A stretch of DNA of 64,000 nt from Afipia sp. 64-13 (GTDB lineage Bacteria; Pseudomonadota; Alphaproteobacteria; Rhizobiales; Xanthobacteraceae). Position 1 is the stretch's first letter. Each line of letters opens with the position of its first letter. Shown piece after piece: positions 55,228 to 64,000 of this stretch. A program made the position numbers and the translations under genes. The notes below the pieces were generated by a model. That model was not told the origin of the DNA and ran no database searches. It worked only from the letters and a program-made list of their open reading frames with translations. The DNA is taken from contig MKUJ01000007.1 in assembly GCA_001897755.1 (NCBI GenBank), positions 54,003 through 118,002 on the forward strand, written 5' to 3'.

Positions 55228-55490
55228 CCTGTTCTCCCTGCGGCGCACTGGGCCGGTATCCGGTCTGGCCCAAATCCGTTCCGCCAATCTCGTTCAGATC
55301 GGCGAAACGAGACCGGCCGATTCATGCTAACCCTTGGCACGCTTGATGTATCTGCTCAAATCGGATGTCCCCATTTTACCGATCCGGAGACGGGGACCCG
55401 ATCAACTTGTGGCGATGACACCGAGTCACAACATCTCTGGAAAATCCTGCTTAAATCGTGCCAAACAGCGGGTCAGAGTCAGGGTAAACA

Positions 55491-56105
55491 ATGGCGAAGC
55501 AAGGGCGTGTCATGGAGTCGGAGGGGCAGTCGGACGCTGCCGCGCGGCTCGACGCGCTGACCCATGCGGCCAAAGCGGCGGCGCCGGCGGGTCTGCCGCC
55601 GGTTCACCTGTGGAACCCGCCATTCTGCGGCGATCTCGATATCCGGATCGCGTCTGACGGGAGCTGGCACTATCTCGGCACGCCAATCGGCCGGCCCGCT
55701 CTGGTGCGGCTGTTTTCGACCATCCTCAAGCGTGAAGGAGACCGATATTTTCTGGTCACGCCTGTGGAAAAGGTCGGGATTCGTGTCGACGATGCCCCCT
55801 TTCTGGCAGTCGAGATGAAAGCGGAGGGTGAGGGCTCCGCGCGCACGCTGTCCTTTCGCACCAATGTCGATGATTGGGTGAGATGTGACGCCGACAGGCC
55901 GCTGCGGTTCGAGCCGGCTGCGGACGGCGGCCTGAGGCCCTATCTTCATGTCCGTGCGGATTTATGGGCAAAGGTCACGCGCGCGCTCTATTATGATCTG
56001 GTCGACATGGGCGAGGAGCATACGGTGGATGGCCGCGCCATGTTCGGCATCTGGTCGGGCGGAAGGTTTTTCGCGATGGCGGACGCCGCGCAGGCTCGCG
56101 CCTAA
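55491..56105 (+). CDS. DUF1285 domain-containing protein
   Basis: PPVHLWNPPFCGDLDIRIASDGSWHYLGTPIGRPALVRLFSTILKREGDRYFLVTPVEKVGIRVDDAPF. Confidence 0.9.
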   Translation: MAKQGRVMESEGQSDAAARLDALTHAAKAAAPAGLPPVHLWNPPFCGDLDIRIASDGSWHYLGTPIGRPALVRLFSTILKREGDRYFLVTPVEKVGIRVDDAPFLAVEMKAEGEGSARTLSFRTNVDDWVRCDADRPLRFEPAADGGLRPYLHVRADLWAKVTRALYYDLVDMGEEHTVDGRAMFGIWSGGRFFAMADAAQARA

Positions 56106-56129
56106 GGTGACGAAAGAGAGCAGCAGGGA

Positions 56130-56840
56130 TTGAGCTTGACTGACAGCAGATTGATCGAGACGGAAGGTGCGGATGCCGCGGCGTCGAATGCCGCATCCGC
56201 CGATCTGGGTTCGGATGAATTTTTTCGCCGTGCGCGGGAACGCCTGAGTTTCGAGGTGCCGGCGGGGCTGAGCGATCCGTCGATCATCGCGCCGACCGGC
56301 GACTTCGGCACTGACCAGATGCTGCAGATCATCGCCCGGGAAAAGCCGATCCGACAGGCGGCGGTGCTGATCCCGGTGATCGAGCGCGACACGCCCTCGG
56401 TGCTGCTGACGACGCGGGCGGGGCATCTCAACGAGCATCCCGGACAGATCTCGTTTCCCGGCGGCAAGATCGACCGCAGCGATGCTACTCCGCTCGATGC
56501 GGCGCTGCGCGAGGCGGAAGAGGAGATCGGCCTGCGCCGCGATTTCATCGAGCCGCTCGGCTATCTCGACGTCTACGCCACGAGCTTCGGTTTTCGCATC
56601 CTGCCGACGCTGGCGCGGGTGCGGCCCGGTTTTGAACTGGCGATCAACGCGACCGAAGTCGATGATGCCTTCGAGGTGCCGCTCGCGTTCCTGATGGATC
56701 CCTTGAACTACCGGCGCGGCGCCAAGGAATTCCGCGGCATTCCGCGCACCTTCTACGAGGTGCCGTATCAGGAGCGTTACATCTGGGGCGCGACCGCCGG
56801 CATGCTGCGGGTGCTGCACAACCGGATCTATCCGACATGA
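56130..56840 (+). CDS. CoA pyrophosphatase (NUDIX)
   Basis: LLTTRAGHLNEHPGQISFPGGKIDRSDATPLDAALREAEEEIGL; TTG start. Confidence 0.9.
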   Translation: MSLTDSRLIETEGADAAASNAASADLGSDEFFRRARERLSFEVPAGLSDPSIIAPTGDFGTDQMLQIIAREKPIRQAAVLIPVIERDTPSVLLTTRAGHLNEHPGQISFPGGKIDRSDATPLDAALREAEEEIGLRRDFIEPLGYLDVYATSFGFRILPTLARVRPGFELAINATEVDDAFEVPLAFLMDPLNYRRGAKEFRGIPRTFYEVPYQERYIWGATAGMLRVLHNRIYPT

Positions 56841-57100
56841 TCCGTCCGGTCCTGACCGAGATCGGAATCTTCCTCATTCCGTTCGCAGCGTATGCATTGT
56901 TCATCCTGGCAAGCCGCGCCAACGTGCTGCACGCCTCGTCGTGGCCGCTGCGCGTCGTGATCAGACTGGCGATCGGCTCGTTCGTGCTGGTGATTGTCAG
57001 CCTGCTTTTATTGGCGCATTTTTCCGGTGCGCCGCCGGGCTCGACTTACGTTCCGGCCCATATCGAGGACGGCCGTTTCGTTCCGGGCAGCGATCGATGA
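56837..57100 (+). CDS. Small membrane protein (DUF6111-like)
   Basis: MIRPVLTEIGIFLIPFAAYALFILASRANV...GAPPGSTYVPAHIEDGRFVPG; overlaps both neighbouring genes by 4 nt. Confidence 0.8.
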   Translation: MIRPVLTEIGIFLIPFAAYALFILASRANVLHASSWPLRVVIRLAIGSFVLVIVSLLLLAHFSGAPPGSTYVPAHIEDGRFVPGSDR

Positions 57101-58365
57101 ATGTGAATTCTTCCGCGCAGCAATCCCTGGCCGACGCGGCATGGCTGACCGCGGGGCCGGTCGCGCGGGTGCTTTCTCTCCTCAACGCACATGGCGAAGA
57201 AGCGCGCGTGGTCGGCGGTGCGGTGCGCAACGCGCTGCTCGGTCTGCCGGTAGGCGAGATCGATATCGCCACCACGGCGCATCCCGACGAAGTGGTGCGC
57301 CGCGCCCGCGCCGTGCACATCAAATGCGTGCCGACCGGCATCGACCACGGCACCGTCACGCTTGTCGTGGGCGGCCAACCGTTCGAGGTCACCACCCTGC
57401 GCGAGGATGTCGAAACCTTCGGTCGCAAGGCCAAGGTGGCGTTCGGGCGCGACTGGGTGCGCGATGCGCAGCGCCGCGACTTCACCGTCAACGGCCTATC
57501 GCTTTCCGCCGATGGCGCCGTTCACGACCATGTCGGCGGCCTTGCCGATATCGAAGCACGGCGCGTGCGCTTTATCGGCGATCCCGCGCAGCGCATCGCC
57601 GAGGATTATCTGCGCGTCCTGCGTTTCTTCCGTATCCATGCCGCTTATGGCTCGGGATTGCCGGATCGTGCGGCGGTGCTGGCCTGCATCGCGGCGCGAG
57701 ACGGGCTGGCTTTGCTGTCGGCCGAGCGTCTGCGCATGGAGATGCTCAAGCTGATGGTCGCGCCCGGCGCCGCCGATGCGCTGGTGACGCTGGACGATTG
57801 CGGCCTGTTGATGAGGATCACCGGCGGGGTCGCCTATCACGGCCCGTTCGCGCGGATGATCGCAATCGAGCAGGCGCTGGATTTGGCCGCCGATCCGATG
57901 CGTCGTCTCGCCGCACTCTCAGTGGCGGTGACGGAGGACGCCAAACGTCTGTCGCAACGGCTGCGGCTGTCGAATGTCGAGGCCAAGCAACTCGATTCGA
58001 TGGGACATCGCTGGTGGCGGCTCGGCAACATGGACGAGGAGGTGGCGCGCCGCCGGATCTACCGTCTTGGCGCGGAGCGTTATCGCGACCGGATCATGCT
58101 GGCCTGGGCGCGGGCAGGGCGCGATTATGATGGGCCGTCCTGGCGCGAGCTTGCGACGTTGCCGCAGCGCTGGAGCGCGCCGGTGTTTCCGCTGAAGGCG
58201 GCCGACTTCCTTGCGCGTGGCCTGAAGGAAGGACCGGCGCTCGGTCATGTGCTGACACTGGCGGAGGATGCGTGGCTCGCCGCCGGTTTCCCGCTCGCAC
58301 GCGCCGCGCTCGATGCCATCGCTGATCAGGCGATCGCGCGCTTTCGTCACGATCACCGGCTCTAG
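57097..58365 (+). CDS. CCA tRNA nucleotidyltransferase / poly(A) polymerase family
   Basis: ARVVGGAVRNALLGLPVGEIDIATTAHPDEVVRRA; RRDFTVNGLSLSADG; RIAEDYLRVLRFFRIHAAYG; ATG at 57097. Confidence 0.92.
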   Translation: MNVNSSAQQSLADAAWLTAGPVARVLSLLNAHGEEARVVGGAVRNALLGLPVGEIDIATTAHPDEVVRRARAVHIKCVPTGIDHGTVTLVVGGQPFEVTTLREDVETFGRKAKVAFGRDWVRDAQRRDFTVNGLSLSADGAVHDHVGGLADIEARRVRFIGDPAQRIAEDYLRVLRFFRIHAAYGSGLPDRAAVLACIAARDGLALLSAERLRMEMLKLMVAPGAADALVTLDDCGLLMRITGGVAYHGPFARMIAIEQALDLAADPMRRLAALSVAVTEDAKRLSQRLRLSNVEAKQLDSMGHRWWRLGNMDEEVARRRIYRLGAERYRDRIMLAWARAGRDYDGPSWRELATLPQRWSAPVFPLKAADFLARGLKEGPALGHVLTLAEDAWLAAGFPLARAALDAIADQAIARFRHDHRL

Positions 58366-58376
58366 CTCGCGCCCAA

Positions 58377-58411
58377 AGAAAAAGCCCCGGAGCATCGCTC
58401 CGGGGCTTTTC
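58377..58411. terminator. Bidirectional terminator
   Basis: AAAAAGCCCCGGAGCATCGCTCCGGGGCTTTT. Confidence 0.88.
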
Positions 58412-58429
58412 GAAACCGTTTGAGTTCGC

Positions 58430-59221
58430 TTAGCGCGAGAAGATCAGGGACAGCGGATCCCACTTGTAGTTCACGCCGATCTTGCCGGTGTGAATGCCTT
58501 CGATCTTGGTGGAGACGTTGTAGACGTTCCCGCCCGTGTCGAACGCATTGTAGTTCTGGTTGCCGCCGAAGCCGAGATAGAGGTACTCGGCCTTGATGCT
58601 CCACTTCGAATCGAGCGCATATTCCCAGCCGCCGCCGACCGCGTAGCCGAGGCGATACTTCTTCTCGTGACCGATCAGCGCGCCGCCGAGGCCGGCGGAG
58701 TCGGAGACGAAGTTCTCGAAGCGGGTCAGCGTCGCGCCGCCCTTCACGTAGAACAGCGACTGGCCGGAGATGTAGCCGAAGCGCGCGGTCCAGGACGAGT
58801 ACCAGTCATCGGACCGCGAGAAGGCAAAGCCGGTGGCCGAGCCCGGATAATTGCTGAGGCCGCGGATCTTCTGGTAGCCGGTCTCGCTTTCGTAACCGAT
58901 CAGCCAGTTCGGAGCGACTTGGTAGTTATAGCCGCTGGTGAAGCCGGCGATGAATCCCGAGCCGGTGTCGAACACGCTGGAGGCGCCGACCGGCACGGTG
59001 GTGACACCGAACGCGCCGGTGCCCGTCACCGGGTTGCTGGTGTAGCTGTTGCTGGCCGAACCCGCACCGCCGACATAGGCGCCGACATAGGAGCCGGTCC
59101 AAGTGTACACCGGAACGGGCGGGGCCTTCTGGTAAACCCTGGCTCCGAGATCGGCAGCCGTTGCGGCATGGGTCATGCCGAAAGCGGCGGCGGCGGAAAG
59201 GAGAATGGCAAGTTTGCGCAT
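58430..59221 (-). CDS. Outer membrane beta-barrel protein (Omp25/Omp31-like)
   Basis: Signal peptide MRKLAILLSAAAAFGMTHAATA; YTWTGSYVGAYVGG; C-terminal VSTKIEGIHTGKIGVNYKWDPLSLIFSR. Confidence 0.9.
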   Translation of the reverse strand: MRKLAILLSAAAAFGMTHAATAADLGARVYQKAPPVPVYTWTGSYVGAYVGGAGSASNSYTSNPVTGTGAFGVTTVPVGASSVFDTGSGFIAGFTSGYNYQVAPNWLIGYESETGYQKIRGLSNYPGSATGFAFSRSDDWYSSWTARFGYISGQSLFYVKGGATLTRFENFVSDSAGLGGALIGHEKKYRLGYAVGGGWEYALDSKWSIKAEYLYLGFGGNQNYNAFDTGGNVYNVSTKIEGIHTGKIGVNYKWDPLSLIFSR

Positions 59222-59417
59222 CGGAGCCCCTGACTGAATGCTCGGGCGGTTGAGTCCGCCCACGTCTGGGTTCGATGATTACGTGGCCAAAGGTTAATGC
59301 TCAATCGATTCGGACCGTTACCAGCGCCCGACCGGGTGGTTCTCCCCGGGGGTGTGCTCAATAGGCCACAGATTGGAACCAATCATTAAGCGTCATGAAG
59401 GCGGACAGCCGATTCCG

Positions 59418-60305
59418 TCAGGGCCATTTCACCTCGGGCGGCATGGACGACAGAATCGATTCCACGTTGCCCCCGGTCCTCAGCCCGAAAATGGTGCCGC
59501 GGTCGTAGAGCAGGTTGAATTCGACATAGCGGCCGCGCCGCACCAGTTGCTCCTCGCGATCCTGCGGCGTCCAGGCCTGGCCGAAATTCCTGCGCACGAG
59601 GGTTGGATAGATCTCGGCCAGCGCGCGGCCGACATCCTGGGTGAAGGCGAAATCGGCGTCCCAGTCGCCGGATTCGAGCCAGTCGTAGAAAATCCCGCCG
59701 ATCCCGCGCGGCTCCTTGCGGTGGGCGAGATAGAAATAATCGTCGCACCATTTGCGGTATTTGTCGTAGGGCGCGACCGCGGGATGAGCATGGCAGGTGG
59801 TCCTGAACGCGGCGTGGAAGTCCGCCGTGTCGGCGTCCTCCTGGGTCCGCCGCCGCTCCAGCACCGGGGTGAGGTCGGCGCCGCCGCCGAACCAGGTCTT
59901 GGTCGTCACCACGAAGCGGGTGTTCATGTGCACCGCCGGCACGTTCGGATTGCGCGGATGGGCGATCATCGAGATGCCGGAGGCCCAGAATCGCGGATCG
60001 TCCGCCGCGCCCGGAATCTGGCCGCGGAATTCCGGCGCGAACTCGCCATGCACGGTCGAGCAATGCACGCCGACCTTCTCGAACAGACGGCCGCGCATGA
60101 TCGACATCACGCCGCCGCCGCCCGGCGCGCCGGAATGGTCGGTGCGGGTCCACGGCGTGCGGGCGAACCGTCCGGCCTCCTCGCCGTAAAGCTCTGCGGG
60201 CGCTTCGTCCTCCAGAACCTCGAGCCGCTTGCAGATGTCGTCGCGCAGCGCCTCGAACCAGATGCGCGCGCGCTCCTTGCGGTCTTCGAGAATGGAGATG
60301 GCCAT
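59418..60305 (-). CDS. hemF: Oxygen-dependent coproporphyrinogen-III oxidase
   Basis: [65 protein letters not shown] track overextends to 60536. Confidence 0.95.
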   Translation of the reverse strand: MAISILEDRKERARIWFEALRDDICKRLEVLEDEAPAELYGEEAGRFARTPWTRTDHSGAPGGGGVMSIMRGRLFEKVGVHCSTVHGEFAPEFRGQIPGAADDPRFWASGISMIAHPRNPNVPAVHMNTRFVVTTKTWFGGGADLTPVLERRRTQEDADTADFHAAFRTTCHAHPAVAPYDKYRKWCDDYFYLAHRKEPRGIGGIFYDWLESGDWDADFAFTQDVGRALAEIYPTLVRRNFGQAWTPQDREEQLVRRGRYVEFNLLYDRGTIFGLRTGGNVESILSSMPPEVKWP

Positions 60306-60465
60306 GCGATGTCCCCCGGTGTGGTCTTGAAGGCCTACGGCCCGAAACAGGTGCAGCTTTTTCCGCGACTGGCGCGATGCAGGGCGGTGCGTGTCACTAT
60401 GCCGACGGATGGTCCGCGCTTGCGGATGAAGCGCAACGGGTTTTCCATCGTCGGCACGCCGTCTT

Positions 60466-61098
60466 CTACCTGATCCCCAGCGTTTTGTGCGTCTGCAGGC
60501 TGAGCCGCCATTGCGGGTGGCGCAGACAATAGGCAATGGCCGCTTCTGTACTTTGCGCTATGTCAGGTCCGTCCAGCGGCTGCAATGAGAACCGCTCGAA
60601 GGCGAGACCGGCGAAATCCTCCGGCGCCATGTCCGGCTGGGGATAGACCAGCTTGAGCTCGTGGCCGGAGCGGACGACGAGATCGCTGCCGGCCTTGGGG
60701 CTGACGCAGATCCAGTCGAGGCCGGGCGGCGGCGCGATGGTGCCGTTGGTTTCCACCGCGATTTCAAACCCGCGCGCGTGCAGGGCCTCGATCAGCGCGG
60801 AATCGATCTGCAGCATCGGCTCGCCGCCGGTCAGCACCGTGAACCGTCCGGTCGGCGGTCCGGACCACAGCGCTGCGATCTGGTCGGCGAGGCTGGCGGC
60901 GTCGGCGTAGCGGCCACCGAAGGTGCCGTCGGTGCCGACGAAATCGGTGTCGCAGAACGTGCAGGTCGCGGTGGCGCGGTCCTGCTCGCGGCCGCTCCAC
61001 AGATTGCAGCCGGAGAAGCGGCAAAATACCGCTGCGCGGCCGGCATGGGCGCCTTCGCCTTGCAGCGTCATGAAGATTTCCTTGACCGCGTAGCTCAC
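60466..61098 (-). CDS. queE: 7-carboxy-7-deazaguanine synthase
   Basis: [67 protein letters not shown]. Confidence 0.93.
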   Translation of the reverse strand: MSYAVKEIFMTLQGEGAHAGRAAVFCRFSGCNLWSGREQDRATATCTFCDTDFVGTDGTFGGRYADAASLADQIAALWSGPPTGRFTVLTGGEPMLQIDSALIEALHARGFEIAVETNGTIAPPPGLDWICVSPKAGSDLVVRSGHELKLVYPQPDMAPEDFAGLAFERFSLQPLDGPDIAQSTEAAIAYCLRHPQWRLSLQTHKTLGIR

Positions 61099-61559
61099 GG
61101 TTGGTCCTCGCTGGTCTTGGCCTGCCGCAGTGCCTCGCCGAGCGCCATGGCGGCGCTGATGGCGACGTTGAGCGAGCGCATGCCGGGGGCGATCGGGATG
61201 ATCAGCCGCTCGTCGGCGGCCGCGGCGACGTGGTCGGGAACTCCGGCGCTTTCGCGCCCGAACATCAGGATGTCGGCCGGATCGAAGCGGTATTCAAGAT
61301 AGGGCCGGGCGGCCCTGGTCGAGAACAAAATCAGGCGCTTGCCCGCCTGCCGGCGCCATTGGTCGAATTTGGTCCAGGAATCATGGCGCTGGATCGAGAC
61401 GCGGTCGAGATAGTCCATGCCGGCGCGGCGGAAGTGGCGGTCGGAGACCGGAAATCCGGCCGGCTCGATGATGTGGGCCGGCACCTCGAGACAGGCGCAC
61501 AGCCGCAGAATCGTGCCGGTGTTCTGGGGGATATCTGGCTGGTACAGCGCGAGGTGCAT
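61095..61559 (-). CDS. trmL: tRNA (cytidine(34)-2'-O)-methyltransferase
   Basis: MHLALYQPDIPQNTGTILRLCACLEVPAHIIEPAGFP...LMFGRESAGVP...RLIIPIAPGMRSLNVAISAAMALGEALRQ; only the C-terminal 154 aa of the 906-aa ORF. Confidence 0.93.
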   Translation of the reverse strand: MHLALYQPDIPQNTGTILRLCACLEVPAHIIEPAGFPVSDRHFRRAGMDYLDRVSIQRHDSWTKFDQWRRQAGKRLILFSTRAARPYLEYRFDPADILMFGRESAGVPDHVAAAADERLIIPIAPGMRSLNVAISAAMALGEALRQAKTSEDQP

Positions 61560-61820
61560 CGGGGCGATGGGAAATATGAAGAAAAAACCGTTGTCGGAGA
61601 GGTTTTTGCGCGTAGCGCCGAGCGGAGCCGATAGCGGGCTTGCGCTCTTCCGGCAAGGGTGCCAATAGATCGATTCTAGATCGCATGTTCCGTCTCCTAG
61701 CGTAGGACAAGTGGTCATCTGCCACCGCGAGGCTCGCGGACACCGGCCGTGCTTCCCGGCGTCTCCCGGCGCATGATCGGGACCGGACCGGCGGCTGCAG
61801 TTCGGAAAGGGTTTGCAATC

Positions 61821-62348
61821 GTGACGTCCTCTACTTCGGCTGAACCGACACGCCGTGATTTCCTTTATGTCGCAACCGGTGCGGTTGCCGCGGTCGGTAC
61901 CGCCGCCGCCGCCTGGCCGCTGATCTCCCAAATGAACCCGGATGCCTCGACCATCGCGGCCGGCGCTCCGATCGAGGTCGACCTGTCGCCGATCGCCGAA
62001 GGGCAGGACATCAAGGTGTTCTGGCGCGGCAAGCCGATCTACATCATGAACCGCACCAAGAAGCAGATCGAAGAGGCGCGCTCGGTCAACGTCTCGAGCC
62101 TGCCCGATCCGGAAACCGATCAGGCCCGCGTCAAGGAAGGTCACGACCAGTGGCTGGTGGTGATCGGCATCTGCACCCACCTCGGCTGTATTCCCATCGC
62201 TCATGAAGGCAGCTACGACGGCTTCTTCTGCCCGTGCCACGGCTCGCAGTACGACTCCTCGGGTCGTATTCGCCAGGGGCCGGCACCGCTCAACCTGCCC
62301 GTACCTCCGTACGCCTTCGTCTCCGACACCAAGATCAAAATTGGCTGA
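61821..62348 (+). CDS. petA: Ubiquinol-cytochrome c reductase Rieske iron-sulfur subunit
   Basis: [42 protein letters not shown] and [20 protein letters not shown] cluster motifs; GTG start. Confidence 0.94.
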   Translation: MTSSTSAEPTRRDFLYVATGAVAAVGTAAAAWPLISQMNPDASTIAAGAPIEVDLSPIAEGQDIKVFWRGKPIYIMNRTKKQIEEARSVNVSSLPDPETDQARVKEGHDQWLVVIGICTHLGCIPIAHEGSYDGFFCPCHGSQYDSSGRIRQGPAPLNLPVPPYAFVSDTKIKIG

Positions 62349-62384
62349 CATCTCAAGTCGCCACGCAATTTCCAGGATCGCATC

Positions 62385-64000
62385 ATGAGCGGACCCTCTA
62401 CCTATAACCCGCAAAATCCGGCCTTGAAGTGGATCGAGCGGCGCCTGCCGATCGGCGGGTTGATCCATTCGTCCTTCGTGGCCTATCCGACGCCGCGCAA
62501 TCTCAACTACTGGTGGACCTTCGGCGCCATCCTTTCGATGATGCTCGCGGTGCAGATCATCACCGGCATCATTCTGGCGATGCACTACACGCCGCATGTC
62601 GATCTGGCGTTCAAGTCGGTGGAACTGATCGTCCGCGACGTCAATTACGGCTGGCTGCTGCGCTACGTGCACGCCAACGGCGCGTCGATGTTCTTCATCG
62701 CCGTCTACATCCACATGTTCCGCGGTCTGTATTACGGGTCGTACAAGGCGCCGCGCGAGATCCTCTGGATCCTCGGCGTCATCATCTATCTGCTGATGAT
62801 GGCGACCGGCTTCATGGGCTACGTGCTGCCGTGGGGCCAGATGAGCTTCTGGGGCGCCACCGTCATCACCAACCTGTTCTCGGCCATTCCCTATGTCGGC
62901 GACAGCATCGTGACGCTGCTGTGGGGCGGCTATTCGGTCGGCAACCCGACGCTGAACCGCTTCTTCTCGCTGCACTACCTGCTGCCCTTCGTGATCGCCG
63001 GCGTCGTCGTGCTGCACGTCTGGGCGCTGCATGTCGCGGGCCAGAACAATCCGGCCGGCGTCGAGCCGAAGACCGAGAAGGATACCGTGCCGTTCACGCC
63101 TTACGCGACCCTCAAGGACGCGTTCGGCATGTCCTGCTTCCTGCTGTTCTTCGCCTGGTTCATCTTCTACGTGCCGAACTATCTCGGCGAAGCCGACAAC
63201 TACATCCCCGCCAACCCGGCGGTGACGCCCGCGCACATCGTGCCCGAATGGTACTACCTGCCGTTCTACGCGATCCTGCGCTCGATCCCGAACAAGCTCG
63301 CCGGCGTGGTCGCGATGTTCAGCGCCATTCTCGTGCTGGCCTTCCTGCCCTGGCTCGACAGCGCCCGCACGCGCTCGTCGAAGTATCGTCCGCTGGCCAA
63401 GCAGTTCTTCTGGATCTTCGTGGCGATCTGCATCCTGCTGGGCTGGCTTGGCTCCAAGCCCGCCGAAGGCATCTACGTGATCATCGGCCGCGTGCTGACG
63501 TTCTGCTACTTCGCCTACTTCCTGATCGTGCTGCCGGTGCTGAGCTGGGTCGAGACCCCGCGTCCGGTGCCGCACTCGATCGCCGATGACGTGCTGGCCA
63601 AATACGGCAAGAAGAACGTCATGGCTCCCGTGATCGTTGCACTGCTCGCGGGCAGCATGCTGCTGGCGGGCGGAGTCAGCCGCTCCGAGGCGGCCGACCA
63701 TGGCCCGACGCCGGAATCGCTGAAATGGTCGTTCGCCGGCCCGTTCGGCAAGTTCGATCGTGCCCAGCTCCAGCGCGGCCTCAAGGTCTACAAGGAGGTC
63801 TGCTCGTCCTGTCACTCGCTGAGCTATATCGCCTTCCGCAACCTGGCCGAGCCCGGTGGCCCGGAATACTCGGCGGCGCAGGCGGCTGCGTTCGCATCCG
63901 AGTACAAGGTGCAGGACGGTCCGAACGACGCCGGCGACATGTTCGAGCGTCCCGCCCGTCCGGCGGATTACTTCCCCTCGCCATTCCCGAACGAGAATGC
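62385..64000 (+). CDS. fbcH: Fused cytochrome b / cytochrome c1 (fbcH type), truncated by window end
   Basis: ATG 62385: [47 protein letters not shown] (cyt b), open through [27 protein letters not shown] (c1 heme motif) to the window end; absent from the ORF track. Confidence 0.93.
   Translation, partial: MSGPSTYNPQNPALKWIERRLPIGGLIHSSFVAYPTPRNLNYWWTFGAILSMMLAVQIITGIILAMHYTPHVDLAFKSVELIVRDVNYGWLLRYVHANGASMFFIAVYIHMFRGLYYGSYKAPREILWILGVIIYLLMMATGFMGYVLPWGQMSFWGATVITNLFSAIPYVGDSIVTLLWGGYSVGNPTLNRFFSLHYLLPFVIAGVVVLHVWALHVAGQNNPAGVEPKTEKDTVPFTPYATLKDAFGMSCFLLFFAWFIFYVPNYLGEADNYIPANPAVTPAHIVPEWYYLPFYAILRSIPNKLAGVVAMFSAILVLAFLPWLDSARTRSSKYRPLAKQFFWIFVAICILLGWLGSKPAEGIYVIIGRVLTFCYFAYFLIVLPVLSWVETPRPVPHSIADDVLAKYGKKNVMAPVIVALLAGSMLLAGGVSRSEAADHGPTPESLKWSFAGPFGKFDRAQLQRGLKVYKEVCSSCHSLSYIAFRNLAEPGGPEYSAAQAAAFASEYKVQDGPNDAGDMFERPARPADYFPSPFPNEN

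Noticed and set aside
61095-63815. 906-aa minus-strand ORF
   Set aside because: Only its C-terminal 154 aa (61095-61559) are TrmL; the rest is antisense to petA and fbcH, which have clear cofactor motifs on the plus strand

Overview
The window is a GC-rich alphaproteobacterial chromosome segment. Gene content and the fused cytochrome b/c1 gene point to the Bradyrhizobium/Rhodopseudomonas/Afipia group. No phage, IS element, CRISPR array or rRNA was seen. Main contents in order: the 3' end of an EAL protein; a PotABC-like ABC transporter without a binding protein; AsmA; a CoA-transferase pair; an Fbp-type iron permease and binding protein; a PdhS/PleC/DivJ-like kinase; two phasins; tRNA-His; an MHYT-GGDEF-EAL protein; CsoR and CopA; trxB-lysR; Lrp; DoxX; greA; carB; a non-canonical tRNA-Cys-like gene; a thiO-S-G-E-C operon with a TPP riboswitch; a lytic transglycosylase; an ScfR/RamB-like regulator divergent from aceA; a putative Zur regulon (COG0523 GTPase, ZnuD-like receptor, DUF2946) with two palindromic operators; a MoxR/DUF58/DUF4159 cluster; DUF1285; Nudix; a CCA-adding enzyme; an outer-membrane beta-barrel; hemF; queE; trmL; petA; and the 5' part of fbcH. 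The most interesting non-coding signals are: (i) the tRNA-Cys-like gene at 28806-28881 (-), with an apparent 8-nt anticodon loop and a D-loop lacking GG; (ii) a possible anti-Shine-Dalgarno sRNA at the 3' end of the trxB-lysR unit; (iii) the Zur palindromes; and (iv) PhaR-like palindromes upstream of a phasin gene. No clear new multi-gene system was found. All assignments come from reading the sequence; no database search was run.
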